In this document: piece by piece, positions 10,142 to 16,866 of the stretch | How the letters are laid out: each line of letters starts with the position of its first letter | Numbering within the stretch: position 1 is the first letter of the stretch | Source: CAZTVF01 sp964616985 | Lineage (GTDB): Bacteria; Planctomycetota; Phycisphaerae; SM23-33 | Direction: 5' to 3' | Length of the DNA stretch: 56,123 nucleotides | NCBI GenBank assembly: GCA_964616985.1 | Contig: CAZTVF010000019.1 | Span: 1-56,123, forward strand | Translations under genes and position numbers: made by a program | Notes under the pieces: generated by a model | The model's database searches: none | Seen by the model: the letters and a program-made list of their open reading frames with translations, nothing else | Told to the model about the DNA's origin: nothing

Positions 10142-12139
10142 CTACTTCTTCTTCACGACGATCATGCCGGGCTCGCGGAGCTTCTTGCGCGAGAGCGGGC
10201 GAAGGTGCGTGGCGTCCAAGGCCATCGCGGCCAGCAGTTTGCCGGCGGCGCTGCGGTGGATGTGCACCAGCGAGGCATCGGTGGTGATGCCCTCGGCCGT
10301 GCCGATGGCCGATTCCAGCCGCCGCGTCCACAGGATCGTGTCGGTCGACCCGTCGGCCCAGCGAAGCGTCACGCGGCCCGGCGTGCCGGAGCCGGTCGCG
10401 CGGCCTTCGGCCGTCACCTGCGGGCAGGCCTTGCCGGCGAAGGGCACGAGCACGGTGGCGATGTCCGTCTGCCACGTTTCGTGCCGGGGCGAACGGAGGC
10501 GAAGCTGCGGCGCAGGCTGGTAGCCGCCTTCCCCGCTGAGCCACCCCGCCGGCGGGTCCATCTCCCCCGCGTGCACGGCCGCCGCCATCTCCGGCGGCGC
10601 CAGCGCCGTCATCAGCAGCACGTTGGCGTCGTCGTGCGTGGTCACCGCCCGCCGGGCGGCGAGGTCGACCTGCAACTCGCCGGGGCCGAACTGCCAGTTG
10701 ATCTCCAGCGCCGGCTTGTTGTCCGCCAGGGCGTTGTTGTAGACGTCATCGAGCACGACGACGAACCGTCCCTTCACCCACAGCATCGCGCGGTGGTGCT
10801 CGGCCCAGATGCCCGGGCCGAAGCCCTGCGGCCAGTGCCACTCGTACCGCCCTGGCCAGTAGCCGCCGTCGTAGAGGCTGGCGACAAGGTCGTAGCCCTC
10901 GCCCGCGAAGAAACGCGTCTTGGGGTCGTTGGTGCACTGGTTCCAGCCGTTGAGGTTGACCGTGTTGTGCGCCCGCGTGCTCTTGCCATGGGCCATCATC
11001 GGGTCGCTCGCCTCGTAGGTCAGCGTGCCGGGGTCCACCAGCAGCGTGCGGCCGAAGGCGTGAAGCTGGACCGCGTTGCGGCTGAGGTGGCAGTGGCCGC
11101 CGCCCCAGGGGGTGGCGTCGAAGGTGAGGTAGGTGGCGGTGGGGTCCCAGCTGTCGCGGAGCAGGGCCTGCCCGGCGTCGGGGAAAAACTGCGAGGTCGG
11201 CGGCAGCGCGTCGTCCAGCCCCGCCTCGCGAAGAAACGCGCCGCGGGCATCGGCCCAGTCGGCGGGACGCTCGCCGGTGAGGGCGCCGCCGCAGTCGTGC
11301 ATCGCGTTGAGCCCGCCCGTGGGGCGGCGGGTGGCCAGCGAGTAGTCGTGCATCCGCGCGATCGCCGCCGCCTGCATGGCCAGGCCCAGCTTGGGCATCG
11401 CGCGGCCCAGACGCCAGTAGCCCTCGAAGACGCGGCACATCCAGTCGTGATAGCCCGGCGTGCGCTCGACGTGCGCGCCGTCGGGCAGCACCTGGCGATG
11501 GAACGCGTCGTTGAGCACGTCCACCGCCTGCTGCCGCCAGGCGGCCGCCGCCGGCGCGCCGTCCATCACCACCCCGGCCAGCAGCAGCGAGTCGGCCTGT
11601 GCGATCCGCCAGTTGCCGAAGACCGTCAGGTTGCCCGAAAGGAACTCCAGCTGCGCGGACACCGAGTCGAACATGGCCGCCAGCATGGCGTCGTCGAACA
11701 GCGGGCTTGCGGCGAGTTCCGGCAGACTGCTCAGCCAGCAGATCACGCGGATGGAGAGGTTGAGCGTGTTGTCGTACGGCGCCACCTGCCAGCCGGCCCG
11801 CGTGGGGTGAACGCGCAGCCAGTCGTGGATGTAGTCGGCCGCCGCCTGGGCGTACTGCTCGTCACCGGTGCGGCGATACTCCGCCGCCAGCGCCCCCAGC
11901 TGGAAAAAGCGGTTCAGCTGCGCCGGCCATTCCTGGTGCGGGTGATGCAGGCCGGACCAGTCGATGTCCCTGCGCCCCACGGGCGTGAACTTGACGCCGA
12001 TGTGACGGAAGCCGATCTCGCCGGCGACGGCCCGGCGGGCGACATCGCCGTCGGGGGTGATGAACTTGCTGGCAGAGTCGCCCATCATCTGGCGCCAGCG
12101 GGCGGTATTGGCCAAGAACTGATCTCGCGTCGGGAGCAT
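10142..12139 (-). CDS. Heparinase II/III-family polysaccharide lyase
   Basis: A 665-residue protein of the Hepar_II/III type, an (alpha/alpha) toroid followed by a beta-sandwich; members cleave uronate-containing polysaccharides by beta-elimination. The helical N-terminal part includes LGALAAEYRRTGDEQYAQAA and NTLNLSIRVICWLSSL. The beta domain starts with the family signatures WGGGHCHLSRNAVQLHAFG, LVDPGTLTYE and STRAHNTVNLNG. Start choice: ATG at 12139 has AAGGAG 7 bases upstream; a TTG 18 bases further out lacks a ribosome site. No signal peptide is evident, so it may act inside the cell on imported oligosaccharides, or leave by another route. The exact substrate (heparin-like, alginate or another uronan) cannot be read from the sequence. 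It is convergent with the giant envelope gene and follows the prepilin-like gene on the same strand by 60 bases. Confidence 0.85.
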   Translation of the reverse strand: MLPTRDQFLANTARWRQMMGDSASKFITPDGDVARRAVAGEIGFRHIGVKFTPVGRRDIDWSGLHHPHQEWPAQLNRFFQLGALAAEYRRTGDEQYAQAAADYIHDWLRVHPTRAGWQVAPYDNTLNLSIRVICWLSSLPELAASPLFDDAMLAAMFDSVSAQLEFLSGNLTVFGNWRIAQADSLLLAGVVMDGAPAAAAWRQQAVDVLNDAFHRQVLPDGAHVERTPGYHDWMCRVFEGYWRLGRAMPKLGLAMQAAAIARMHDYSLATRRPTGGLNAMHDCGGALTGERPADWADARGAFLREAGLDDALPPTSQFFPDAGQALLRDSWDPTATYLTFDATPWGGGHCHLSRNAVQLHAFGRTLLVDPGTLTYEASDPMMAHGKSTRAHNTVNLNGWNQCTNDPKTRFFAGEGYDLVASLYDGGYWPGRYEWHWPQGFGPGIWAEHHRAMLWVKGRFVVVLDDVYNNALADNKPALEINWQFGPGELQVDLAARRAVTTHDDANVLLMTALAPPEMAAAVHAGEMDPPAGWLSGEGGYQPAPQLRLRSPRHETWQTDIATVLVPFAGKACPQVTAEGRATGSGTPGRVTLRWADGSTDTILWTRRLESAIGTAEGITTDASLVHIHRSAAGKLLAAMALDATHLRPLSRKKLREPGMIVVKKK

Positions 12140-12199
12140 CGCTGTTCTCCTTGTCAAAGAGCGAGACTGTAGCGATGGCCGGCGGCGGACACAAGACCG

Positions 12200-13051
12200 T
12201 CAGTCGATCAGGAAGCTGTCGCGGCTGTTGGCGGCGCCCTGCGCGGGGGTGTCGGCCAGCGGGCTGCCGGGCGGGATGGTGCCCACGGCGCCAACGGGCA
12301 CGGCGGCGCGGGTGTAGATGTCATCGCCCTCGATGCCGCAGTCGGCCCGGCGTTGGAACCGCACCGACCCGCCGAGGTCGCACACGTTCTGCCCCGTCCG
12401 CAGGTGGTTGGGGCTGTTGCCCTGGAGCAGGTCGAGCTCATTGCCCCCGCCGCCCCAGTCCACCGGGGCCACCGCGTTGCGCAGTCCGGTGGATTCGACG
12501 AAGTACGGGCTGCGGTCGGCCAGCACCGCCATGCCGCCCACGCCCTGCCCCAGCGGCGTGTTGCCGTACGGGCATTGAACGGCGTAGGAGATCCGCGTGC
12601 CGTCGGCGAAGTCCCAGAAGCTCGACGGCCGCTCCGCCGCCTCGCCGTCGGTGGTGGAGGGGCAGATGAACTGCCCCGCCTGGCAGTAATAGTCGCGGAT
12701 CAGGAGGTACAGCGACGCCGTCACGCTGCGTTGGCACGGGGCGCCCTCGAAGGGGTTGCTCTCGCGGGCCGTGCCCACCTCCACCGCCCTGCCCGTCAGC
12801 GGCACGCGCGGGTACAGCTGGTTCTGCTGCTGGTACATCGCCAGCCCCTGGGCCACGCCGCGAAGGTTGGCCGCACAGCTCACCCGCCGCCCCTGCTCTC
12901 GCGCCGCCGTCAGCGCGGGCATCAGCACGGCGGCCAGCAGGGAGATGATCGCGGTGACGATCAGCAGTTCCAGAAGTGTGAAGGCCGCGGGGAAAGATCG
13001 TGCCCTGGCGGCTGCCCCTGCGCGCATCGTGTCTGCCGTTGGAGTCAACAT
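12200..13051 (-). CDS. Prepilin-type N-terminal cleavage/methylation domain protein
   Basis: 283 residues. A short basic leader is followed by the type IV pilin/pseudopilin signature FTLLELLIVTAIISLLAAV, with Glu at position +5 after the expected prepilin-peptidase cut, which yields an N-methylated Phe and a membrane-anchoring helix. The C-terminal half carries four or more Cys and a late motif NHLRTGQNVCDLGGSVRF. That motif resembles the H-x9-DG tail of the expanded planctomycete pseudopilin-like families (DUF1559 and relatives). ATG 13051 has AAAGGAG at ideal distance. The likely location is the inner membrane facing outward, perhaps as a pseudopilin or surface substrate of a type II/IV pilus machine; the machine itself is not encoded nearby. 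The long leader upstream contains a strong hairpin annotated separately. Confidence 0.85.
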   Translation of the reverse strand: MLTPTADTMRAGAAARARSFPAAFTLLELLIVTAIISLLAAVLMPALTAAREQGRRVSCAANLRGVAQGLAMYQQQNQLYPRVPLTGRAVEVGTARESNPFEGAPCQRSVTASLYLLIRDYYCQAGQFICPSTTDGEAAERPSSFWDFADGTRISYAVQCPYGNTPLGQGVGGMAVLADRSPYFVESTGLRNAVAPVDWGGGGNELDLLQGNSPNHLRTGQNVCDLGGSVRFQRRADCGIEGDDIYTRAAVPVGAVGTIPPGSPLADTPAQGAANSRDSFLID

Positions 13052-13168
13052 GGTCTGCTCCTTTGTCGCCCGATGGGCCTTGGGAGGAACGCCGGCAGAC
13101 AGTGGCAAAGGGGATGAAGATATGATGGCAACGCTCGCGACCCGCCGCCGCCCCTCAATGCTTATTAT

Positions 13169-13251
13169 GGCAGGAGCCCTAAGACCGTCCGGCGAGAGCC
13201 ACAACCGAGCGCCCGCGCCGGACGGCTCAGGACACCCTTCATTCTCCTGCC
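13169..13251 (-). ncRNA. Candidate structured leader RNA upstream of the prepilin-type gene
   Basis: Read on the minus strand, an 83-nt segment folds as one long hairpin. The outer stem is GGCAGGAG (13251-13244) with CTCCTGCC (13176-13169), 8 bp perfect. An asymmetric loop of 12 nt follows. Then comes a 6-bp stem CCTGAG/CTTAGG that contains one pair which is G-U only on the minus strand. The inner 10-bp perfect stem is CCGTCCGGCG (13225-13216) with CGCCGGACGG (13194-13185), closed by a 21-nt loop. The wobble suggests that the minus-strand RNA is the functional form. It lies 118 nt before the start codon and has no U-run after it, so it does not look like an intrinsic terminator. A purine-rich GGAAGGAGGUG lies just 5' of it. 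No known riboswitch class was recognised. Confidence 0.45.
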
Positions 13252-13588
13252 AGATTGTTTCTCGCTCGTGAGCACCTCCTTCCAATACATCATTATTATT
13301 GATGATCTCGCCCGGCGCGGCCGCCCCATTCTCACCCCTCCCCTAACGGGCCTAGGGAATTGCACTTACAGCGGTCGGCGAAGGGGCCGATTCACTGGAC
13401 ACTTTTCGCTGCAGGAATCGATCCCCGCTGGCCGATAAACCAATTGTGGCAAGCAACAGGTTGTATGTGAATGCAGCTGACACACACAACATGTTGGGGT
13501 ATCGCAAAAGAAGAGGCCAGCGACTGTAAGTCGTGGCCTGGCCGGGAAAAACGTGGGCGACCGGCCGCGAAAATCACTAAAGCTTTTC
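13252..13588. other. Non-coding divergent spacer between the prepilin-type gene and the lexA promoter
   Basis: No credible gene. Visible structures are a CATCA/TGATG hairpin near 13287-13303, a stem GGCCAGCGACT (13515-13525) with AGTCGTGGCC (13529-13538), and a GGCCGG/CCGGCC stem at 13540-13566. The G+C content is lower than in the flanking genes. The spacer lies between divergent transcription units, so it should hold the upstream promoter for the minus-strand prepilin-type transcript, but I could not place one with confidence. Confidence 0.5.
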
Positions 13589-13617
13589 TTGACGTTCGGA
13601 CGATGTTAGGCTATAGT
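13589..13617 (+). promoter_or_regulatory. Sigma-70-type promoter for the lexA transcript
   Basis: TTGACG (13589-13594), a 17-base spacer and TATAGT (13612-13617): five of six consensus bases at each box with ideal spacing. The predicted transcript would begin near 13624, at the first base of the hairpin that follows, about 68 bases before the first ORF. Confidence 0.75.
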
Positions 13618-13623
13618 CGTAGA

Positions 13624-13664
13624 CGAACAGAAGCCCAACAGATATTGCCGTTGGCTTCGGTTCG
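13624..13664 (+). promoter_or_regulatory. Inverted repeat at the 5' end of the lexA transcript
   Basis: CGAACAGAAGCCCAAC (13624-13639) and GTTGGCTTCGGTTCG (13650-13664) pair over 14 bp with one mismatch and one bulge around a 10-base loop. It begins where transcription from the adjacent promoter should start. It could be a 5'-stabilising RNA hairpin or an operator. The CGAAC...GTTCG ends resemble the half-sites of Gram-positive-type SOS boxes but are spaced too far apart for that. Confidence 0.5.
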
Positions 13665-13691
13665 CACGACGAGCTATGAAAGGCGTGAGTT

Positions 13692-14345
13692 ATGACCGAC
13701 ATACCGTTGTGCCAGTTTGGTCCCGGCGGCGATTTCGTGAATGTCTGGCCGAAGTCGGCGCGGGCGATAGAGTCTGATGAACCTAACAGCGTGGCGCGGA
13801 TCGCCGGCAGCTTCGGCCTGGTCGCCCCGCTGGTGAGCGTGGGCCCCCAGGGCATCAACTGGCAGGCCCTTGCCAGCGGCACCCGCCCGGCGGCATCGGT
13901 GCCGGCGGCCGTGGTGGCCAAGCCCGCCCCCAAGCCGGTGACGGTAACGGTGACGGCGGCCGCCCCCGTGCGGCAGGTGAGGCTCTCGGCCTCGGTGCGG
14001 ATGGAAGCACTGGGCCTGGGCCGGCATGGTTGCCCGTCGGAGCTGGCGCACCACGCGCCGGCCAAGCCGCGGGTGGACCGTGTGGAGCAGTTGGCCGGCG
14101 TATATGCCCCCGCCCACGGCGAGGAGCAGGAGAGCGATTATGGAGACGGTGACACCGAGACAGCTGGAAGTGCTGAGGTTTATTCGGGACTTCCGCAATC
14201 ACCACGGCTATTCCCCGAGCATGCAGGAGATTGGGGATCATCTCCAACTGACAAAGGTAACGGTCTTCGAGCACATCGGGGCGCTCGAAAAAAAAGGCCT
14301 GCTCTTGCGGGGCGCCAAACACAAGGCTCGCTCTTTGCAGGTTAG
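13692..14345 (+). CDS. Uncharacterised ORF overlapping the start of lexA
   Basis: 217 codons from ATG 13692, which has AAAGG about 9 bases upstream. Third codon positions are strongly G/C from here to about 14140, as in real genes of this window. The bias is lost in the last 206 bases, where lexA is read in another frame. The N-terminal part (CQFGPGGDFVNVWP) is followed by an Ala/Pro/Val/Lys-rich linker and a Pro/Arg-rich stretch. No family was recognised. A 206-base overlap is unusual in bacteria. Either the protein really runs into lexA, or the true C-terminus is near 14140 and an indel (real or sequencing) has removed its stop. It is the first gene of the lexA transcript. Confidence 0.5.
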   Translation: MTDIPLCQFGPGGDFVNVWPKSARAIESDEPNSVARIAGSFGLVAPLVSVGPQGINWQALASGTRPAASVPAAVVAKPAPKPVTVTVTAAAPVRQVRLSASVRMEALGLGRHGCPSELAHHAPAKPRVDRVEQLAGVYAPAHGEEQESDYGDGDTETAGSAEVYSGLPQSPRLFPEHAGDWGSSPTDKGNGLRAHRGARKKRPALAGRQTQGSLFAG

Positions 14346-14745
14346 TCCGAAGTTCGAGTTTCCCGATGAGTCGCCGCTGAAGCTGGAGCTCAAGGGCCGC
14401 ATCGCCGCCGGCAGGCCCATCGAGGCCGTGGAAGATCGCGAAGTCCTGGACCTCGAAGAGCTCTTCCACCGCCCCGGCGAAACGTTCGTCCTCCGCGTGA
14501 CCGGCCAGAGCATGATCGACGAGCACATTCGCGATGGCGATTACGTGATCTGCCAGGCCCGCACGAGCGTCCACAATGGCGAGACCGTCGTGGCCCTGCT
14601 GGACACCGGCGAGGCCACGCTGAAGAAATTCTACCGCGAGGGCGGACGCGTCCGCCTCCAGCCGGCCAACCCCGAGTTCCAGCCGATCTACGTCGACGAC
14701 GTCCAGATCCAGGGCGTGGTCATCGGGGTCATCCGGCGGATCTAA
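14140..14745 (+). CDS. lexA: LexA repressor (SOS regulator, S24 autopeptidase)
   Basis: 201 residues. The N-terminal winged helix (TPRQLEVLRFIRDF, GYSPSMQEIGDHL) is the DNA-binding domain. The C-terminal half is the dimerising self-cleaving protease: the Ala90-Gly91 cleavage bond lies in IAAGRP, the nucleophile is Ser124 in TGQSMID, and the general base is Lys162 in EATLKKF. In the presence of RecA-ssDNA filaments LexA cuts itself, relieving SOS promoters. ATG 14140 (purine-rich GGAG upstream) gives the normal family length; longer in-frame starts would add non-homologous residues. It lies inside the 3' part of the preceding ORF and is probably translated from the 13589 promoter. Confidence 0.95.
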   Translation: METVTPRQLEVLRFIRDFRNHHGYSPSMQEIGDHLQLTKVTVFEHIGALEKKGLLLRGAKHKARSLQVSPKFEFPDESPLKLELKGRIAAGRPIEAVEDREVLDLEELFHRPGETFVLRVTGQSMIDEHIRDGDYVICQARTSVHNGETVVALLDTGEATLKKFYREGGRVRLQPANPEFQPIYVDDVQIQGVVIGVIRRI

Positions 14746-14755
14746 GAGAGAAGCA

Positions 14756-14803
14756 TTCACCGCAGAGATCGCTGAGAACGCAGAGAAAAGCAGAGAGAAA
14801 GAA
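14756..14803 (+). repeat. Dispersed ACCGCAGAG-type repeat, copy 1
   Basis: A purine-rich run beginning CACCGCAGAG and continuing with GAACGCAGAGAAA units directly after lexA. Closely related copies occur at 53483-53530 (same strand) and about 53990-54020 (opposite strand). Non-coding. Confidence 0.65.
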
Positions 14804-14909
14804 GCAGAAGAAGAGAAAGCGGAGCGCAAGATTACTGAGTGGCTCCGCTCTGCATCAGACAATCCAGTCATAGGTCCGCAGCGGACAGGGGGGCCGCTGA
14901 CGGTCTTGG

Positions 14910-14938
14910 GGTGCGAGTCGCCGGCGCACCTTTTCTTT
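14910..14938 (+). terminator. Rho-independent terminator for lexA
   Basis: GGTGCG (14910-14915) and CGCACC (14925-14930) form a 6-bp stem with a 9-base loop, followed at once by TTTTCTTT. It is about 165 bases past the lexA stop on the same strand. Confidence 0.55.
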
Positions 14939-14942
14939 CGAC

Positions 14943-14970
14943 AAAAAAACCCCCGGAGGATCTCCGGGGG
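14943..14970 (-). terminator. Rho-independent terminator for the minus-strand lipoprotein operon
   Basis: CCCCCGGAG (14950-14958) and CTCCGGGGG (14962-14970) form a perfect 9-bp stem with a 3-base loop. On the minus strand it is followed by seven U (14949-14943). It faces the lexA terminator across four bases, so the two transcripts end back to back here. Confidence 0.85.
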
Positions 14971-15028
14971 CCACCCCCTGCAGCCGAGGCGAAGGATAGG
15001 CCGCTTCCATGCGTCCGACCCCAACTCA

Positions 15029-15226
15029 TCACGCCGCGTCCAGCAGGCAGGGGCCCATCGTATCGAGTAATAAACCACCCTCCATTACAAAGCACCGCCG
15101 CGTTTGTAACGCCGTACGGTGGGAAGGTGTGCCGCAGGCGAGATTCGCCGTGGCGAGCTTGCCATCATCGATCCGGTTGATGCTCACCGTGATGGCGGCA
15201 GCCATGCGATTCTGGTTGGTGGTCAC
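15029..15226 (-). CDS. Small unknown ORF translationally coupled to the lipoprotein gene
   Basis: 65 codons starting with a GTG whose last bases form the stop of the upstream lipoprotein gene (GTGA overlap). GAGAGG just before the GTG is a possible ribosome site. The first 35 codons have high G/C third positions and the rest do not, so it may be a decayed or truncated gene. It ends about 58 bases before a strong terminator on the same strand, which makes a two-gene operon plausible. No domain, signal peptide or relative was recognised. Confidence 0.4.
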   Translation of the reverse strand: MTTNQNRMAAAITVSINRIDDGKLATANLACGTPSHRTALQTRRCFVMEGGLLLDTMGPCLLDAA

Positions 15227-15705
15227 CTCTCCAGATCAAAGTATACGATGCGCAAGTCTCGCAGTAGATACAGCCTGCCACCATAGGCCGACACTTTCGA
15301 TAACTCTTGCTCAAACTGCTCGGATACAAGAACATCGCCCGAGAGTGAGGGACCCCCCGGAGGCATCTTGAGGTCACTGGGCCTCACGTCATTGCTCTTT
15401 GTCCACGCGTAAGCGGTGCCAATACGGTTGGCGTCTTCTTCCGTCAGGACAGCGTAGCCCCTGAGATATACGATATCGGGACCTGGCACCAGCCCGTAAT
15501 CATTATCTACAGCTACGCCGCTAGACCAGGAGCATTCGACTATGGGCCCGAGAAAAGGGAGGTTTCGCTGGACCACACCCATGCTCGTACTCCAACCGTA
15601 CTTGCCCGTAGGGTCTGGGCTCTTCTGCTGCTTGCATCCCTCCGCCGCAAAACCCAATATGCCAACTACGGAACACCACAGCACCAAGAACGTCCGTCTT
15701 CGCAT
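15223..15705 (-). CDS. Small putative lipoprotein of unknown function
   Basis: 160 residues. The N-terminus MRRRTFLVLWCSVVGILGF is a signal peptide, followed by AAEGCKQQ, where Cys could be lipidated although the lipobox is imperfect. The mature part is short and polar, with DYGLVPGPDIVYLRGYAVL and GGRLYLLRDLRIVYFD, and resembles no family I know. AGGAGA lies upstream of ATG 15705. Codon use is noticeably less GC-rich than in the neighbours. The gene is followed by a GTGA-coupled small ORF and a terminator. Confidence 0.65.
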   Translation of the reverse strand: MRRRTFLVLWCSVVGILGFAAEGCKQQKSPDPTGKYGWSTSMGVVQRNLPFLGPIVECSWSSGVAVDNDYGLVPGPDIVYLRGYAVLTEEDANRIGTAYAWTKSNDVRPSDLKMPPGGPSLSGDVLVSEQFEQELSKVSAYGGRLYLLRDLRIVYFDLER

Positions 15706-15770
15706 GATCGTCTCCTGTAGCAGACAATGGCCGCCCGGAGGCTTCGGCTTCCGATCCTCCGTCTCTCCAT

Positions 15771-16244
15771 CTACGGTTTCTTTCCGCCGAAGAGGCCGCG
15801 TTCACAGGCGAGGACGAAGGCCTCGGCGTCGCGCTTGAGCTGCTGCCACTCGCGGCGGAGCTTCTCGGCCTCCTTGGGGTCGACCTTGCCGTCGTCGATC
15901 ATCGACTGCGAGGCCGTGCCCAGCAGCTCCGAAAAGTCGCGGATCATCTGTTGCACGCGTTCGACGTATTCGGCGTCGATGGCCAGGTTGAGCAGCGGGT
16001 TGGGCACGAACGTGCCGCCCGCCCGCTGGCACAGCCAGTCGATCATCGCGATGTCTCGCGTGCAGTCCCACAGGGCGGCCATGCGATCGAGCGGGTTGAT
16101 GGCGCCGCTGGCCTCGTCGCCCGCCGGCTCGCCGGGGTTCTGGCACCACTTGTATATGAGCGACGTCGAGAGGTTCATCTCCGCCGCCACCTGCTTGACG
16201 CCCACCCGCTCGGCTGCACCGCGAATGACTTCGTAAGATTTCAT
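15771..16244 (-). CDS. CII-like helix-turn-helix DNA-binding protein
   Basis: 157 residues. The N-terminal 30 or so (SYEVIRGAAERVGVKQVAA, then NLSTSLIYKWCQNP) form a helix-turn-helix like phage CII-type regulators. A helical body follows (DRMAALWDCTRDIAMIDWLC) and a highly charged C-terminal coiled coil (PKEAEKLRREWQQLKRDAE), probably for oligomerisation. ATG 16244 with GGGAG upstream was preferred over a start 16 codons earlier that has no such site and adds unrelated sequence. The gene is divergent from the first hydrogenase-locus gene with about 120 bases between. It could regulate that locus, but this rests on position only. No phage structural genes lie nearby. Confidence 0.65.
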   Translation of the reverse strand: MKSYEVIRGAAERVGVKQVAAEMNLSTSLIYKWCQNPGEPAGDEASGAINPLDRMAALWDCTRDIAMIDWLCQRAGGTFVPNPLLNLAIDAEYVERVQQMIRDFSELLGTASQSMIDDGKVDPKEAEKLRREWQQLKRDAEAFVLACERGLFGGKKP

Positions 16245-16364
16245 GGCTCGCTCCCTTGCCCATAGCGAAGCCTGCGGACGGGCAGGCGTCAACGGAAATC
16301 CCGGCGGCGGGTTTCATTAGGAGCGCCTGCCGGACGTGGGTAAGATAGGGCTCGAGGCAATGAC

Positions 16365-16709
16365 ATGAAGCTGCTGGAACTGGCAGTCAAGATCGGCGCG
16401 AGCATTCTGACCAACGGCACCGGGACCGATGCGGAGGTGCATCGCGTCTACGCGGGCGACCGCATCAGCGACCTGCTGGACCAGGCGGGCGAGGACACGC
16501 TGCTGGTCACCAACCTCGCATGCGCGCAGCTGATGGACCTGGCCGACCTGATGGACTCCCCCGGCGTGTGCCTGGTGAACAACTGCCCGCCCGACGAGGC
16601 CGCCCTGGCCGCCGCCGCCCGCAAGGGCCTGCTCATCATGCGATCGCCGGTCGGCATCTACGAAACGTGCGGACGCATGTACCAAGTCTTGAACGAGACG
16701 GATGGGTAG
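16365..16709 (+). CDS. DRTGG-domain protein, hydrogenase-associated (copy 1)
   Basis: 114 residues, a single DRTGG-type alpha/beta domain such as precedes the HPr kinase domain in other proteins. The conserved core reads GDRISDLLDQAGEDTLLVTN, then VCLVNNCPPDEAALAAA and GLLIMRSPVGIYETC. Stand-alone proteins of this type recur beside [FeFe]-hydrogenase genes in anaerobes. They are thought to be ligand-binding or regulatory, but no activity is established as far as I know. It carries an extra Cys at CVLVNNC-like positions that the second copy (18525) lacks. It is the first gene of the locus and is separated from the next by a repeat element of about 150 bases. Confidence 0.75.
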   Translation: MKLLELAVKIGASILTNGTGTDAEVHRVYAGDRISDLLDQAGEDTLLVTNLACAQLMDLADLMDSPGVCLVNNCPPDEAALAAAARKGLLIMRSPVGIYETCGRMYQVLNETDG

Positions 16710-16711
16710 AA

Positions 16712-16862
16712 ACAAGTAAAGAGTAAACAGAAACCAGTAAACAGGAAGAGCTTCGCGTGCGCAGGCGTTATCGATTAGCGATGAGTTGCCTGATCGCGAT
16801 TTGTCTGCGATGGTTTTGCATTACTGATTACCGCTTACTGCTTACCGGTTACCGCTTGATAC
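16712..16862. repeat. Inverted heptad-repeat element, copy 1
   Basis: The left flank on the plus strand consists of degenerate 7-base units (AGTAAAG, AGTAAAC, CAGTAAACAGG) and runs into GGAAGAGCTTCGC. The right flank, read on the minus strand, consists of units GGTAACC, GGTAAGC, AGTAAGC, GGTAATC, AGTAATG. The two heptad tracts point towards each other around a core of about 75 bases rich in GCGAT. The same layout, with a different heptad and the same GGAAGAGCTTCGC box, occurs at 26808-26991. No coding capacity. Confidence 0.7.
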
Positions 16863-16866
16863 ACCA

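Noticed and set aside
10205..12172. 655-codon plus-strand frame over the lyase gene
   Set aside because: Low-complexity Arg/Val/Gly shadow; the minus strand carries the heparinase II/III signatures.
13390..13470. tRNA-like 3' end (GGAATCGATCCCCGC)
   Set aside because: No matching acceptor, anticodon or T-arm could be formed on either strand.
13471..13695. 74-codon ORF in the lexA upstream region
   Set aside because: No codon bias, spans the promoter and the hairpin.
15771..16244. Remnant prophage, suggested by the CII-like regulator
   Set aside because: No integrase, capsid, tail or lysis genes and no attachment-site duplication were seen nearby.
16712..16862. CRISPR array
   Set aside because: The repeat unit is only 7 bases, degenerate and without spacers; no cas genes nearby.
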